Shown here: positions 26,000 to 34,413 of the stretch, in pieces
How the letters are laid out: each line of letters starts with the position of its first letter
Numbering within the stretch: the first letter of the stretch is position 1
Assembly: GCF_005886875.1 (NCBI RefSeq)
Contig: NZ_PNBY01000036.1
Location: 62,001 to 126,000 of the forward strand
Origin: Pseudoalteromonas aurantia
GTDB lineage: Bacteria > Pseudomonadota > Gammaproteobacteria > Enterobacterales > Alteromonadaceae
Length of the DNA stretch: 64,000 nucleotides
Direction of reading: 5' to 3'
Notes under the pieces: generated by a model
What the model saw: only the letters and a program-made list of their open reading frames with translations
Databases searched by the model: none
Told to the model about the DNA's origin: nothing
Translations under genes and position numbers: made by a program

Positions 26000-26635
26000 G
26001 TGAGAATCATCAATTTGCTAGAGATTAAATCTGTCACTTGTGTCAAACAAGAGCGTTGTTTATTCGAGTCTTTAAGCTTTGCTTTAGACGCAGGTCAAAT
26101 TATGCAAGTTGAGGGCCCAAATGGTGCTGGTAAAACATCTTTGTTGCGCATTATTGCTGGATTCGCGAATGCCGATGAAGGGGAAGTCATTTTTCAAGGT
26201 CATTCAATCACACAATGTTATGACGACTTCGCTGCTGAACTTTTATTTATTGGCCATAAAACAGGCGTTAATGGTCAGCTGACGGCTTATGAAAATGTAT
26301 GTTATTGGTTAGATGTACATGGTTATGAGCGTGCCACAAATATTTATGACATTTTGGCGAAATTGGGTTTAGTTGGTCTGGAAGATGTCCCTGTCCGAAC
26401 ACTATCAGCGGGTCAGCAGCGACGGGTTGCATTAGCAAGACTTTGGATGAATAACGCTAAGGTGTGGATTTTAGATGAACCGTTTACGGCGCTTGATAAA
26501 AGGGGCGTTGTGATGTTGCAGCAACAGTTTGCTCAGCAGTTGAGCCGTGGTGGGGCTATTTTACTAACAACTCACCAAGATTTAACTGCACATTTTTCTG
26601 CTCTGAAAAAAGTGGTTTTGGAGTACCGACATTAA
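26000..26635 (+). CDS. ccmA: Heme export ABC transporter ATPase CcmA
   Basis: CcmA is the ATPase of the CcmABCD complex that releases holo-CcmE from CcmC. It has 211 residues with Walker A GPNGAGKT (39-46), signature LSAGQQRRVALAR and Walker B VWILDEP. GTG 26000 is the furthest start; TTG 26015 would give MLEIKSVTC, closer to the usual CcmA beginning. It heads nine ccm genes in tight order and its stop overlaps the ccmB ATG. Confidence 0.96.
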   Translation: MRIINLLEIKSVTCVKQERCLFESLSFALDAGQIMQVEGPNGAGKTSLLRIIAGFANADEGEVIFQGHSITQCYDDFAAELLFIGHKTGVNGQLTAYENVCYWLDVHGYERATNIYDILAKLGLVGLEDVPVRTLSAGQQRRVALARLWMNNAKVWILDEPFTALDKRGVVMLQQQFAQQLSRGGAILLTTHQDLTAHFSALKKVVLEYRH

Positions 26636-27321
26636 TGAACGCATCACATTCCTACTTGCAACTTTTTTATGCAGTATATTCTAAAGACTTAACTTTGGCA
26701 TTTCGACAACGAGCAGAAATTGTTAACCCGCTATTGTTTTTCCTTATCGTTATTACCTTATTCCCACTAGCCATAGGCCCTGAACCGGCTTTATTAGCGC
26801 GCATGGCGCCAGGGATTATTTGGGTGGCGGCTTTGTTATCGACCATGCTTGGTTTAGATAAAGTGTTTCGGGATGATTTTAATGATGGGTCGTTAGAGCA
26901 GTTAATTGCATCTGCATACCCTTTACCGTTAACCGTCCTCGCTAAGGTGTTAGCACATTGGACAATAACAGGGTTGCCAATGGTATTAATGGTTCCTGTT
27001 TTTGCATTACTTATGAATTTAGATACTCAACTGTTGACTGCAACATTGCTAACTTTGTTAATTGGCACGCCATTGCTGAGCTTTATTGGCGCAATTGGTG
27101 CAGCACTAACCGTTGGGCTGCAAAAAGGCGGCATATTAATGAGTCTTTTAGTACTACCTTTGTATATACCTGTATTAATTTTTGCGACGTCTGCCATCGA
27201 CACGAGTAGTATGTCATTGGCGTATGGTGGACAACTCGCGATCCTGGGGGCTATGTTAGCGGTAGCAGCTGTTATGGCCCCTTTAGCAATATCGTCAGCT
27301 TTAAAAGTGAGTGTAAGTTAA
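26635..27321 (+). CDS. ccmB: Heme exporter membrane subunit CcmB
   Basis: CcmB is the integral membrane partner of CcmA. It has 228 residues with six hydrophobic segments and the family sequences FRQRAEIVNPLLFFLIVITLFPLAIGPEP and DDFNDGSLEQL. ATG 26635 overlaps the ccmA TAA by one base; ccmC follows by one base. Confidence 0.97.
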   Translation: MNASHSYLQLFYAVYSKDLTLAFRQRAEIVNPLLFFLIVITLFPLAIGPEPALLARMAPGIIWVAALLSTMLGLDKVFRDDFNDGSLEQLIASAYPLPLTVLAKVLAHWTITGLPMVLMVPVFALLMNLDTQLLTATLLTLLIGTPLLSFIGAIGAALTVGLQKGGILMSLLVLPLYIPVLIFATSAIDTSSMSLAYGGQLAILGAMLAVAAVMAPLAISSALKVSVS

Positions 27322-27322
27322 C

Positions 27323-28060
27323 ATGTGGAAATGGTTACATCCCTATGCAAAAGCAGAGCGTGCGTACCAATTGTGTAATACGCTACTGCCTTATTTTACC
27401 GTGTTTACCGTTGTGTCTTTGGTTGTAGGTTGGGTCTGGGGGCTCGCCTATGCGCCGGCAGATTATCAACAAAAAGATAGCTACCGTATAATTTTTATTC
27501 ATGTCCCCTCTGCAATTTTATCTATGGGGGCTTACTCATCGATGGCTATTGCTGCCATCGTCGCGTTGGTATGGCAACTCAGAAATGCTGAGTTAGCAGT
27601 GGTTGCCATAGCGCCTGTCGGGGCAGCGATGACCGTAATCGCATTAGTGACTGGCGCTGCTTGGGGTAAACCTATGTGGGGCGCATGGTGGGTGTGGGAT
27701 GCACGACTAACATCAGAGTTAATATTATTATTTTTATATTTAGGGGTTTTATCTCTTTACCATGCGTTTGAAGATAAAAAATCAGCCGGAAGAGCTGCCT
27801 GTATTTTGTCAATTGTGGGAGTCATTAATCTCCCGATTATTCATTTCTCTGTTGAGTGGTGGAATACATTGCATCAAGGGGCAACGATCACCAAGTTTGA
27901 TACTTCAGCCATAGATCCGTCAATGCTATGGCCGCTGTTCGTTAATATTGCTGCGTTTGCTGGCTTTGTTGGGGTGGTGACGTTAATTCGGTTGAAAAAT
28001 GAGATCTTACAACGAGAAAAGCATCGCCCGTGGGTGCGTAATTTAGTAAGTCGAGGTTAA
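27323..28060 (+). CDS. ccmC: Heme-handling protein CcmC
   Basis: CcmC presents periplasmic heme to CcmE. It has 245 residues, six membrane segments, the tryptophan-rich WWD-type motif WGAWWVWDARLTSELILLFLYLG, and flanking His ligands (FIHVPSA; IIHFSVEWWNTLHQ). All key features are intact. It lies between ccmB and ccmD. Confidence 0.97.
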   Translation: MWKWLHPYAKAERAYQLCNTLLPYFTVFTVVSLVVGWVWGLAYAPADYQQKDSYRIIFIHVPSAILSMGAYSSMAIAAIVALVWQLRNAELAVVAIAPVGAAMTVIALVTGAAWGKPMWGAWWVWDARLTSELILLFLYLGVLSLYHAFEDKKSAGRAACILSIVGVINLPIIHFSVEWWNTLHQGATITKFDTSAIDPSMLWPLFVNIAAFAGFVGVVTLIRLKNEILQREKHRPWVRNLVSRG

Positions 28061-28062
28061 GT

Positions 28063-28266
28063 ATGCAATTTGAGTCATTTAGTGATTTTATAGCGATGGG
28101 CGGATATGGTTTTTATGTTTGGTTATCGTACTGTAGTTGTGCTTTTGTATTGTTATCGGTGTTGTTAAGCGCTTTACATGATGGAAAACACCTCAAACAG
28201 CAGGTTAAATTACAAATAGAGCGTGAAGCGAGAATTAAGAAAGCACATCAGGAGCAAGCAGTATGA
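28063..28266 (+). CDS. ccmD: Heme exporter protein CcmD
   Basis: CcmD is the small bitopic subunit of CcmABCD. It has 67 residues with one membrane segment (about 14-38) after the family start [18 protein letters not shown], and a basic cytoplasmic tail. It overlaps ccmE by four bases (ATGA). Confidence 0.94.
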   Translation: MQFESFSDFIAMGGYGFYVWLSYCSCAFVLLSVLLSALHDGKHLKQQVKLQIEREARIKKAHQEQAV

Positions 28267-28742
28267 ACCCTAGACGTAAAAAGCGCATGCTTGCAGTTTT
28301 AGCTATTATCTTTGGTGTGGGATCGGCAATCGGCTTAACTTTATACGCATTGCAAGAAAATATAAATCTATTTTATACACCAAGCGAGTTAATTGAAGGT
28401 AAAGGTGAGGGGAAAGAAAAGCCTTTCGTGGGTCAAAAATTAAGAATTGGCGGTATGGTTGTGCCTGGATCTGTGGTTCGAGATGAAACCAATTTAGATG
28501 TAACATTCAAATTAGTCGATACTGGCCCGCTTGTTACTATCAAGTATCATGGTATTTTGCCTGACTTATTTCGTGAAGGGCAAGGTATTGTGGCGCAGGG
28601 CACTTTGATTGAACCTAATGTTATCGAGGCATTTGAAGTACTTGCTAAACATGATGAAGAATACATGCCCTCTGAAGTTGCTGAAGCAGTTAAAGGCATT
28701 AAACATGTTAAGCCAACTTATAATTTAAATAGCGAGAACTAG
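28263..28742 (+). CDS. ccmE: Periplasmic heme chaperone CcmE
   Basis: CcmE covalently binds heme and passes it to CcmF/H. It has 159 residues with an N-terminal membrane anchor (about 8-30), an OB-fold domain and the heme-binding motif H130-DEEY134. The sequence [17 protein letters not shown] is typical. All catalytic residues are present. Confidence 0.97.
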   Translation: MNPRRKKRMLAVLAIIFGVGSAIGLTLYALQENINLFYTPSELIEGKGEGKEKPFVGQKLRIGGMVVPGSVVRDETNLDVTFKLVDTGPLVTIKYHGILPDLFREGQGIVAQGTLIEPNVIEAFEVLAKHDEEYMPSEVAEAVKGIKHVKPTYNLNSEN

Positions 28743-28743
28743 T

Positions 28744-30708
28744 ATGATCCCTGAGATTGGTTATTTCTCGTTAGTGCTTGCAATGGCTCTGAGTCTTTTG
28801 CTGTGTATTTTTCCTATGTGGGGCGCTTACACTGGGAATCTAAGACTAATGCGTGCAGCGCCATCATTGGCGGTAGGTCAATGCTTATTTGTGTTGGTGT
28901 CTTTCGCAATTTTGATTTACATAACGCTTATGGATGATTTCACCGTTGCATATGTTGCGCATCATTCAAGTACCAGTTTACCTTGGTACTACAAAGTTAC
29001 CTCCACATGGGGGGGTCATGAAGGAGCCATTTTATTGTGGCTAGTCATGCAATCAAGCTGGACGGCACTCGTTGCGATGATGTCGAACTCATTACCTTGG
29101 GTATTACGAGCACGTGTATTAGGTGTTTTAGGCTTCCTGGGGGTGGGTTTTATGTTATACACCCTGTGGATGTCCAGCCCGTTTGAGCGTTTACTTCCTT
29201 ATTACCCTGTTGAGGGTCGCGACCTTAATCCTTTGTTACAAGATCCAGGTATGATCATACACCCTCCATTGCTTTACATGGGGTATGTTGGGTTATCGGT
29301 ATCATTTGCTTTTGCCATTGCTGCGCTATTAACTGGAAAATTAGACAATACTTGGGCTAAGTGGTCACGGCCTTGGACAATGGTTGCATGGGGCTTTTTA
29401 ACCCTTGGGATAACCATTGGAAGTTGGTGGGCATACTCTGAGCTTGGTTGGGGAGGTTGGTGGTTTTGGGATCCTGTAGAAAATGCTTCATTAATGCCGT
29501 GGTTAGTTGCAACGGCGTTGCTGCATTCATTGGCAAGTACCGAAAAGCGCGGCATTTTTAAGTCTTGGACAGTGTTACTTGCGATCACGGCTTTTAGTTT
29601 GTGTCTGCTGGGGACCTTTATTGTACGTTCCGGTATTATTGTTTCGGTTCATGCGTTTGCAACTGATCCTGACAGAGGATTATTTATTCTGAGCTTTTTA
29701 CTTGTTGTTGTTGGCGGGAGTTTGGCTTTATATGCCATGCGCGTGTCTGAGGTTAAAAGTGAGGGGCGTTATAAGTTGCTCTCAAGAGAAGTTACATTAT
29801 GGGCAAATAATATCTTTTTAGTGGTCGCCACGTTAATTGTGCTCCTTGGCACCTTGTTACCGATGATCCACAAAGAATTAGGATTAGGATCGATTTCGAT
29901 TGGTGTACCTTTCTTCAATCAAATGTTTGCGATATTGATTGTGCCGTTTGCATTGTTATTAGGAATCGCACCATTTTTAAGGTGGAAACAAAATAAGCCG
30001 TCGCCTTTGGTCAAAAAAGTCGTGGGGTTAGCTGCCAGTTCTTTATTACTAACTGCTGTGTGGTTGTATGGTAGTTACGATACGGTATCGGCATTAACGT
30101 TCGTTGCTACAGCGTTGGCTGTTTGGATCACGTTAGGTGCCTTGTTAGATATTTTTGAAAAAGTATCTGTAGAAAAGCAATTATTACACGGTTTTAAGCG
30201 CCAAAGCTTAAGTTATTGGGCAATGATATTAGGCCATGTAGGCATCGCCTTTGTGATTGCAGGTGTTACATTAACATCAGCTTATTCAGTGGAGCGTTCT
30301 GTCAGTGTAAAACCTGGAGATATTGCACTGCTTAACGAGTATCAATATCGTTTTGAAGGCGTTAAAGAGATCCGCGGGCCGAATTACAGTGGTCATGCGG
30401 GGGTGGTTACCGTATTAAAAGGAGAGAAAAAAGTCACTGAGCTTTATGCAGAAAAGCGCCTTTATGATGTTGGCATGCAGTTTATGACGGAAGCAGCCAT
30501 TGATGATGGCTTTTTCCGCGACTTGTATTTGGCACTTGGTGAGCAGCTTAGCAATGGGTATTGGTCACTGCGTATCTATCACAAGCCTTATGTACGTTGG
30601 ATGTGGTTAGGCGGCTTATTAATTTCATTTGCTGGCTTTTTGGTCGTTGCAGATAGGCGCTATAGAAAGCGTACTCACAACAAAAAAATGGATGGGGTAA
30701 CAGCATGA
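28744..30708 (+). CDS. ccmF: Cytochrome c heme lyase subunit CcmF
   Basis: CcmF takes heme from CcmE and attaches it to apocytochromes. The 654-residue protein has about 15 membrane segments, the WWD motif WGGWWFWDPVENASLMPWL, and conserved His-containing loops (HHSSTSLPWYYKVTSTWGGHEGA; IHPPLLYMGYVG). It overlaps ccmG by 4 bases. Confidence 0.97.
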   Translation: MIPEIGYFSLVLAMALSLLLCIFPMWGAYTGNLRLMRAAPSLAVGQCLFVLVSFAILIYITLMDDFTVAYVAHHSSTSLPWYYKVTSTWGGHEGAILLWLVMQSSWTALVAMMSNSLPWVLRARVLGVLGFLGVGFMLYTLWMSSPFERLLPYYPVEGRDLNPLLQDPGMIIHPPLLYMGYVGLSVSFAFAIAALLTGKLDNTWAKWSRPWTMVAWGFLTLGITIGSWWAYSELGWGGWWFWDPVENASLMPWLVATALLHSLASTEKRGIFKSWTVLLAITAFSLCLLGTFIVRSGIIVSVHAFATDPDRGLFILSFLLVVVGGSLALYAMRVSEVKSEGRYKLLSREVTLWANNIFLVVATLIVLLGTLLPMIHKELGLGSISIGVPFFNQMFAILIVPFALLLGIAPFLRWKQNKPSPLVKKVVGLAASSLLLTAVWLYGSYDTVSALTFVATALAVWITLGALLDIFEKVSVEKQLLHGFKRQSLSYWAMILGHVGIAFVIAGVTLTSAYSVERSVSVKPGDIALLNEYQYRFEGVKEIRGPNYSGHAGVVTVLKGEKKVTELYAEKRLYDVGMQFMTEAAIDDGFFRDLYLALGEQLSNGYWSLRIYHKPYVRWMWLGGLLISFAGFLVVADRRYRKRTHNKKMDGVTA

Positions 30709-31277
30709 ATAAGAAGTTCTTAGCGATTATTCCGTTTTTAATTTTTATGTTTCTCTGTGTCTTTTTGTACCAAGGCCTTTTTGGAAATCCGCGTGAGTTA
30801 CAAACAGGGCGAATTGGTCAAACAATGCCGAGCTTTGTGCTGCCCGACTTAATGGATGAAGGTAAACTATGGACAAATACAGATTTGCTTGGTGACGTTT
30901 ATTTATTAAATGTATGGGGTACTTGGTGTCCAACTTGTATTGCTGAATTAGGCTATTTAGAGCAGTTGCGCGAGCAGGGGGTCCGCATCATAGGTTTATA
31001 TTATGAGCAAGCTTATGACCCTGATTTTGGTGATCACTTTGACATTGACGCACTTCGCACAGAAGTAAAAACAATGCTCAAGAGGGCGGGAAGTCCGTAC
31101 CAGTTTAATATTTTAGATTTAGAGCGAACATTGGCACTTGACTTAGGGGTGTCAGGTGCACCAGAAACTTTTTTAGTAGATAAAGAAGGTAAAATATTGT
31201 TGCACCATACGGGAGATATAAACCCCAGAGTATGGCGAGCTAAGTTTGCCCCGGTGATCCAGGAGTTATCACAATGA
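30705..31277 (+). CDS. ccmG: Thiol:disulfide interchange protein CcmG (DsbE)
   Basis: CcmG is the membrane-anchored thioredoxin-like reductant for apocytochrome cysteines. It has 190 residues, an N-terminal anchor (about 5-24), active-site WCPTC with C75 and C78, and the acidic GVSGAPETFLVD cis-proline region. It overlaps ccmF and ccmH by four bases each. Confidence 0.97.
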   Translation: MNKKFLAIIPFLIFMFLCVFLYQGLFGNPRELQTGRIGQTMPSFVLPDLMDEGKLWTNTDLLGDVYLLNVWGTWCPTCIAELGYLEQLREQGVRIIGLYYEQAYDPDFGDHFDIDALRTEVKTMLKRAGSPYQFNILDLERTLALDLGVSGAPETFLVDKEGKILLHHTGDINPRVWRAKFAPVIQELSQ

Positions 31278-31741
31278 ACGCTGTATTGATGATGTTGGCG
31301 ATGGCGATGGCGATGAGCCTGGCCGTATATTCAGCAGAAGATAAATACGAATTCTCAACACCAGAGAGAGCGGCAACATTTAAAGAGCTGACCCATGAAC
31401 TGCGCTGTCCTAAATGCCAGAATCAAAACATTGCAGATTCTGATGCGATTGTAGCCAAAGATTTAAGAGACAAAGTAGTTACCTTGGTTCACGATGGAAA
31501 AAGCAAGCAAGAAGTGATTGATTATATGATCGACCGCTATGGTTACTTTGTTCATTATCAACCGCCAGTGACACCCGCCACGATTATTTTATGGGTGCTG
31601 CCTATTTTGATCGTTATCATCGGTTTTGGATTTATCGTATTTCGACAAAAAAAAGCGTCTAGAAAGCAGAATTGGAGCACAGATGATGAGAAAAAACTGG
31701 CGAAGTTAATTGCTCAATACCAACGTAAGGAGCAACAATAA
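31274..31741 (+). CDS. ccmH: Cytochrome c maturation protein CcmH
   Basis: CcmH is the membrane thioreductase of the heme lyase complex. It has 155 residues: signal peptide, then the CxxC motif LRCPKCQNQNIADS (C45, C48), and a C-terminal membrane segment (about 98-118). It ends exactly where ccmI begins. Confidence 0.96.
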   Translation: MNAVLMMLAMAMAMSLAVYSAEDKYEFSTPERAATFKELTHELRCPKCQNQNIADSDAIVAKDLRDKVVTLVHDGKSKQEVIDYMIDRYGYFVHYQPPVTPATIILWVLPILIVIIGFGFIVFRQKKASRKQNWSTDDEKKLAKLIAQYQRKEQQ

Positions 31742-33018
31742 TGAATGAGATGATGACAATGTGGGCGATGTTCACCTTACTCACTGTGCCTGCACTATTA
31801 TTTGTCGTTGTGCCGTTTTTACGTAAAGAGTCGATATTGACGCTGGATCATGATGCCAATGCCGAACGCATCGATATTTATCATCAACGGTTGGAAGAGT
31901 TAAATCAAGATTTAAAGAGTCAGCGAATAGAACAAACGGTTCACGACGAATCCATATTGGAATTAAAGCAGCGCTTGCATCATGAGTTATCACCAGAAAA
32001 ACAATTGAACAGTCGGGGTAATAACCGCATTTTCGCTTTAACAGGTGTTGCATTTACACTCGCTGTAAGTGGGGTTTTCTATAGTTTTACGGGAAGTCAG
32101 ACACAAATTGAAAACTGGTATGGGGCAATCGACAAGCTACCTGAATATGGAGAGCGCGCGGTGATGCAGCAAGGAGAGCCTTTAAGCCAGAATGAGTTGC
32201 AAGCATTTGCTCTTGGTCTGAGGACTAAACTCGCAAACAGCGGCGATGATGCAGTAGCCTGGATGTTACTTGGCCGTGTTGCGATGTCTTTAAATGATTA
32301 CACGATGGCGAAGCAGGCGTTTGATAAAGCTTTGCAGATGAACCCTGATAATAACAATATATTGGTTAATTATAGCCAAGTCTTATTGGTTGAAGGCTCC
32401 GAAACGGGTATGAATCAGGCTGCTAACATGTTATCAAAAGTTTTACGGTCAGAGCCCAGCAATATCGATGCAATCTCCTTATTGGCATTAATTGCGTATG
32501 AACGTAAAGACTGGGTTGAGGCTAAGACTGCTTTTGAAGTATTACTTTCGACAATGACGGATTCAGACCCGCGTTACAGTATGATTTCTCAGCGTATTGC
32601 AGAAATAGATGGGCAATTAGTCGATGAAAAACAGCAGGCCACAGCAGAAATGACTGGTCCTAGCTTAGCTGTTACCGTTACGCTAGCTGATAATTTAATT
32701 AAATCAGTGCCTGAAAATGCCACGTTATTTGTATTTGCAAAGGCAGTAGATGGCCCGAGAATGCCACTTGCTGTAGAAAAACTTACAGATTTTAACTTGC
32801 CTTTAATGGTCACTCTGGATGATAGTATGGCAATGATGCCAAACTTAAAGTTATCTAATTTTGAGCAAATTGTCATAACTGCACGTATCTCTTTAGACAA
32901 TTCAGTTACGATCAGTAATGGGGAACTTGAAGGGCAATCAGAGCCAATTACATTAACTGGCTCAGCACAGAACCATACGGTAGAAATAAGCCGTGTAATA
33001 ACCAGCACAGGAAGCTAA
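31741..33018 (+). CDS. ccmI: Apocytochrome chaperone CcmI with TPR repeats
   Basis: CcmI holds apocytochrome c for heme ligation. It has 425 residues: two N-terminal membrane segments (about 8-26 and 96-114), a cytoplasmic loop with coiled coil between them, TPR repeats at about 165-280 (AWMLLGRVAMSLNDYTMAKQAFDKALQMNPDN), and a C-terminal periplasmic beta domain. mlaA starts on the next base after its stop. Confidence 0.94.
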   Translation: MNEMMTMWAMFTLLTVPALLFVVVPFLRKESILTLDHDANAERIDIYHQRLEELNQDLKSQRIEQTVHDESILELKQRLHHELSPEKQLNSRGNNRIFALTGVAFTLAVSGVFYSFTGSQTQIENWYGAIDKLPEYGERAVMQQGEPLSQNELQAFALGLRTKLANSGDDAVAWMLLGRVAMSLNDYTMAKQAFDKALQMNPDNNNILVNYSQVLLVEGSETGMNQAANMLSKVLRSEPSNIDAISLLALIAYERKDWVEAKTAFEVLLSTMTDSDPRYSMISQRIAEIDGQLVDEKQQATAEMTGPSLAVTVTLADNLIKSVPENATLFVFAKAVDGPRMPLAVEKLTDFNLPLMVTLDDSMAMMPNLKLSNFEQIVITARISLDNSVTISNGELEGQSEPITLTGSAQNHTVEISRVITSTGS

Positions 33019-33753
33019 ATGTTTAAACCTATTTATAGCGTGTTATTAGCGCTGACAGTTCTTTCGGGCTGTGCAACAGTACCTGAAGAGAAAAAAGATG
33101 AACGAGATCCATTACAGTCTTTTAATCGTCCTATGTATGACTTTAATATGGACGTATTGGACGCGTATATTATACGCCCTGCTGCGGTCGGTTACCTAGC
33201 GGTTACCCCAGCGCCAGTTAGGGCTGGCATTGTTAATTTTACGACCAATATAGCAGCGCCGATTGATGCTGTTAATGCGGGGCTACAAGGTAAGCATGGA
33301 GATATGGGCGTCAATGTTGCCAGGTTTTTGATCAATTCAACGGTGGGCGTATTAGGGATATTTGATGTGGCCAGTAGTTTCGGCTTAAAACATCAAGATG
33401 AAGACTTTGGACAAACGTTAGGAGTATGGGGTCTAGGTGACGGTGCATACGTTATGTTGCCAGCCATGGGCCCTTCCACTGTTAGAAATGTGGCGGGAGA
33501 CCTTGTTGATAATTTAGTACTTCCAGAGATTGCTTTATCAACACCTCAGACCCTGGTTTTATTCGCTTTGCGTGCTGTTGAAGCGCGAGCGTCATTGATG
33601 GCGCAAGAGAGCTTACTGAGAGAGTCAATCGATCCCTATGTGTTTATGAAAGATATTTACTTTCAAAGGCAATTATATGAGCTTTACGATGGTAATCCAC
33701 CAATGGAAGAGGAAGAAACGGATTTTGATGAGGACTTTTTAGAAAATTTATAA
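33019..33753 (+). CDS. mlaA: Outer-membrane lipid asymmetry lipoprotein MlaA (VacJ)
   Basis: MlaA removes misplaced phospholipids from the outer leaflet and passes them to MlaC. It has 244 residues with a lipobox LSGC (C18), then DPLQSFNRPMYDFNMDVLDAYIIRPAAVGY, the family hallmark, and DEDFGQTLGVWGLGDGAYVMLPAMGPS. It directly follows ccmI with no gap, so it is probably co-transcribed with ccm genes; the rest of the Mla system is not here. Confidence 0.96.
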   Translation: MFKPIYSVLLALTVLSGCATVPEEKKDERDPLQSFNRPMYDFNMDVLDAYIIRPAAVGYLAVTPAPVRAGIVNFTTNIAAPIDAVNAGLQGKHGDMGVNVARFLINSTVGVLGIFDVASSFGLKHQDEDFGQTLGVWGLGDGAYVMLPAMGPSTVRNVAGDLVDNLVLPEIALSTPQTLVLFALRAVEARASLMAQESLLRESIDPYVFMKDIYFQRQLYELYDGNPPMEEEETDFDEDFLENL

Positions 33754-33782
33754 TGTGAGTAGTATACGTTATTAGAGAAAGA

Positions 33783-33810
33783 TAGGCTGGCGACGGGCAT
33801 GGCCAGCCTA
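33783..33810. terminator. Inverted repeat between convergent mlaA and a small gene
   Basis: TAGGCTGGC (33783-33791) pairs with GCCAGCCTA (33802-33810) across a 10-base loop. Neither side has a strong T-run (TCTTTCTCT on the minus side), so it is a probable but imperfect bidirectional terminator. Confidence 0.5.
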
Positions 33811-33842
33811 TAAAGGGAGTATGTAGGCTCCCATAATTTTGA

Positions 33843-34127
33843 TTAGTGCATCAAACTGCGTTGTTTTCTGAAAAAGCCAAGCTCATTTAAATTGGCTATT
33901 ATTGCAGGGTCATCAAGACGCTCTGGGATTTCTTGCTCACGAAGTGCATGATCGGCAGGGACCGAGTGCAGGTCTAGCATCTTATGAAATAGAATACCTC
34001 GTATTGTCAACGCTGTCATTCCGTTGTCTTGAAGCTCATCTAAGCGACTTTGTAAATCCGAGAAGGGCGCGGCTTTGACGTCATCAACAACAGCAGAGAA
34101 TTGATTTACTGGTTTTGTTTTAAGCAT
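33843..34127 (-). CDS. Small protein of unknown function
   Basis: The 94-residue protein has no membrane segment or signal. The start at 34127 is chosen because GAGG lies 6 bases ahead; the longer form from 34139 has none. The middle (LQSRLDELQDNGMTALTIRGILFHKMLDLH) is helical and the C-terminus is NLNELGFFRKQRSLMH. I do not recognise a family. It stands alone between mlaA (converging) and the antiporter gene (same strand, 287 bases away). Codon use looks like its neighbours. Confidence 0.7.
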   Translation of the reverse strand: MLKTKPVNQFSAVVDDVKAAPFSDLQSRLDELQDNGMTALTIRGILFHKMLDLHSVPADHALREQEIPERLDDPAIIANLNELGFFRKQRSLMH

Positions 34128-34328
34128 TTTTACCCTCATTAGATTGGATTAACACGATGGGAGTTTTCCATGCATACTCCGATACTTCAAAATTTTTGTG
34201 TTAAAAATAGATACTTACGTATTTTCGAATAAAGCCAGTGTACTCTGTTTTAGGCTGTGATTACTAACTTAGATGTAAAGTTTTGTAAATCGCAAGAAGG
34301 AGTGTTTGTTTACAGTTTGTATCTATAA

Positions 34329-34342
34329 TCTAGACGTCTAGA
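34329..34342. repeat. 14-bp perfect palindrome
   Basis: TCTAGACGTCTAGA is fully self-complementary and sits in the 286-base gap between the antiporter gene and the small unknown gene, about 200 bases upstream of the latter. It could be a dimeric regulator site. Confidence 0.5.
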
Positions 34343-34361
34343 AGTAAGGTATTGATGAGGA

Positions 34362-34402
34362 GATAAAAATAATTATCAGTACCTTTAATGATACTGATAA
34401 TT
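34362..34402 (-). terminator. Intrinsic terminator for the antiporter gene
   Basis: An 11-bp perfect stem, AATTATCAGTA (34371-34381) with TACTGATAATT (34392-34402), has a 10-base loop. On the minus strand it is followed by ATTTTTATC. It lies 12 bases beyond the antiporter stop. Confidence 0.7.
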
Positions 34403-34413
34403 CAGTGATTGCT

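Noticed and set aside
34128-34139. Longer start for the small unknown protein
   Set aside because: GAGG spacing fits the internal ATG at 34127 better.
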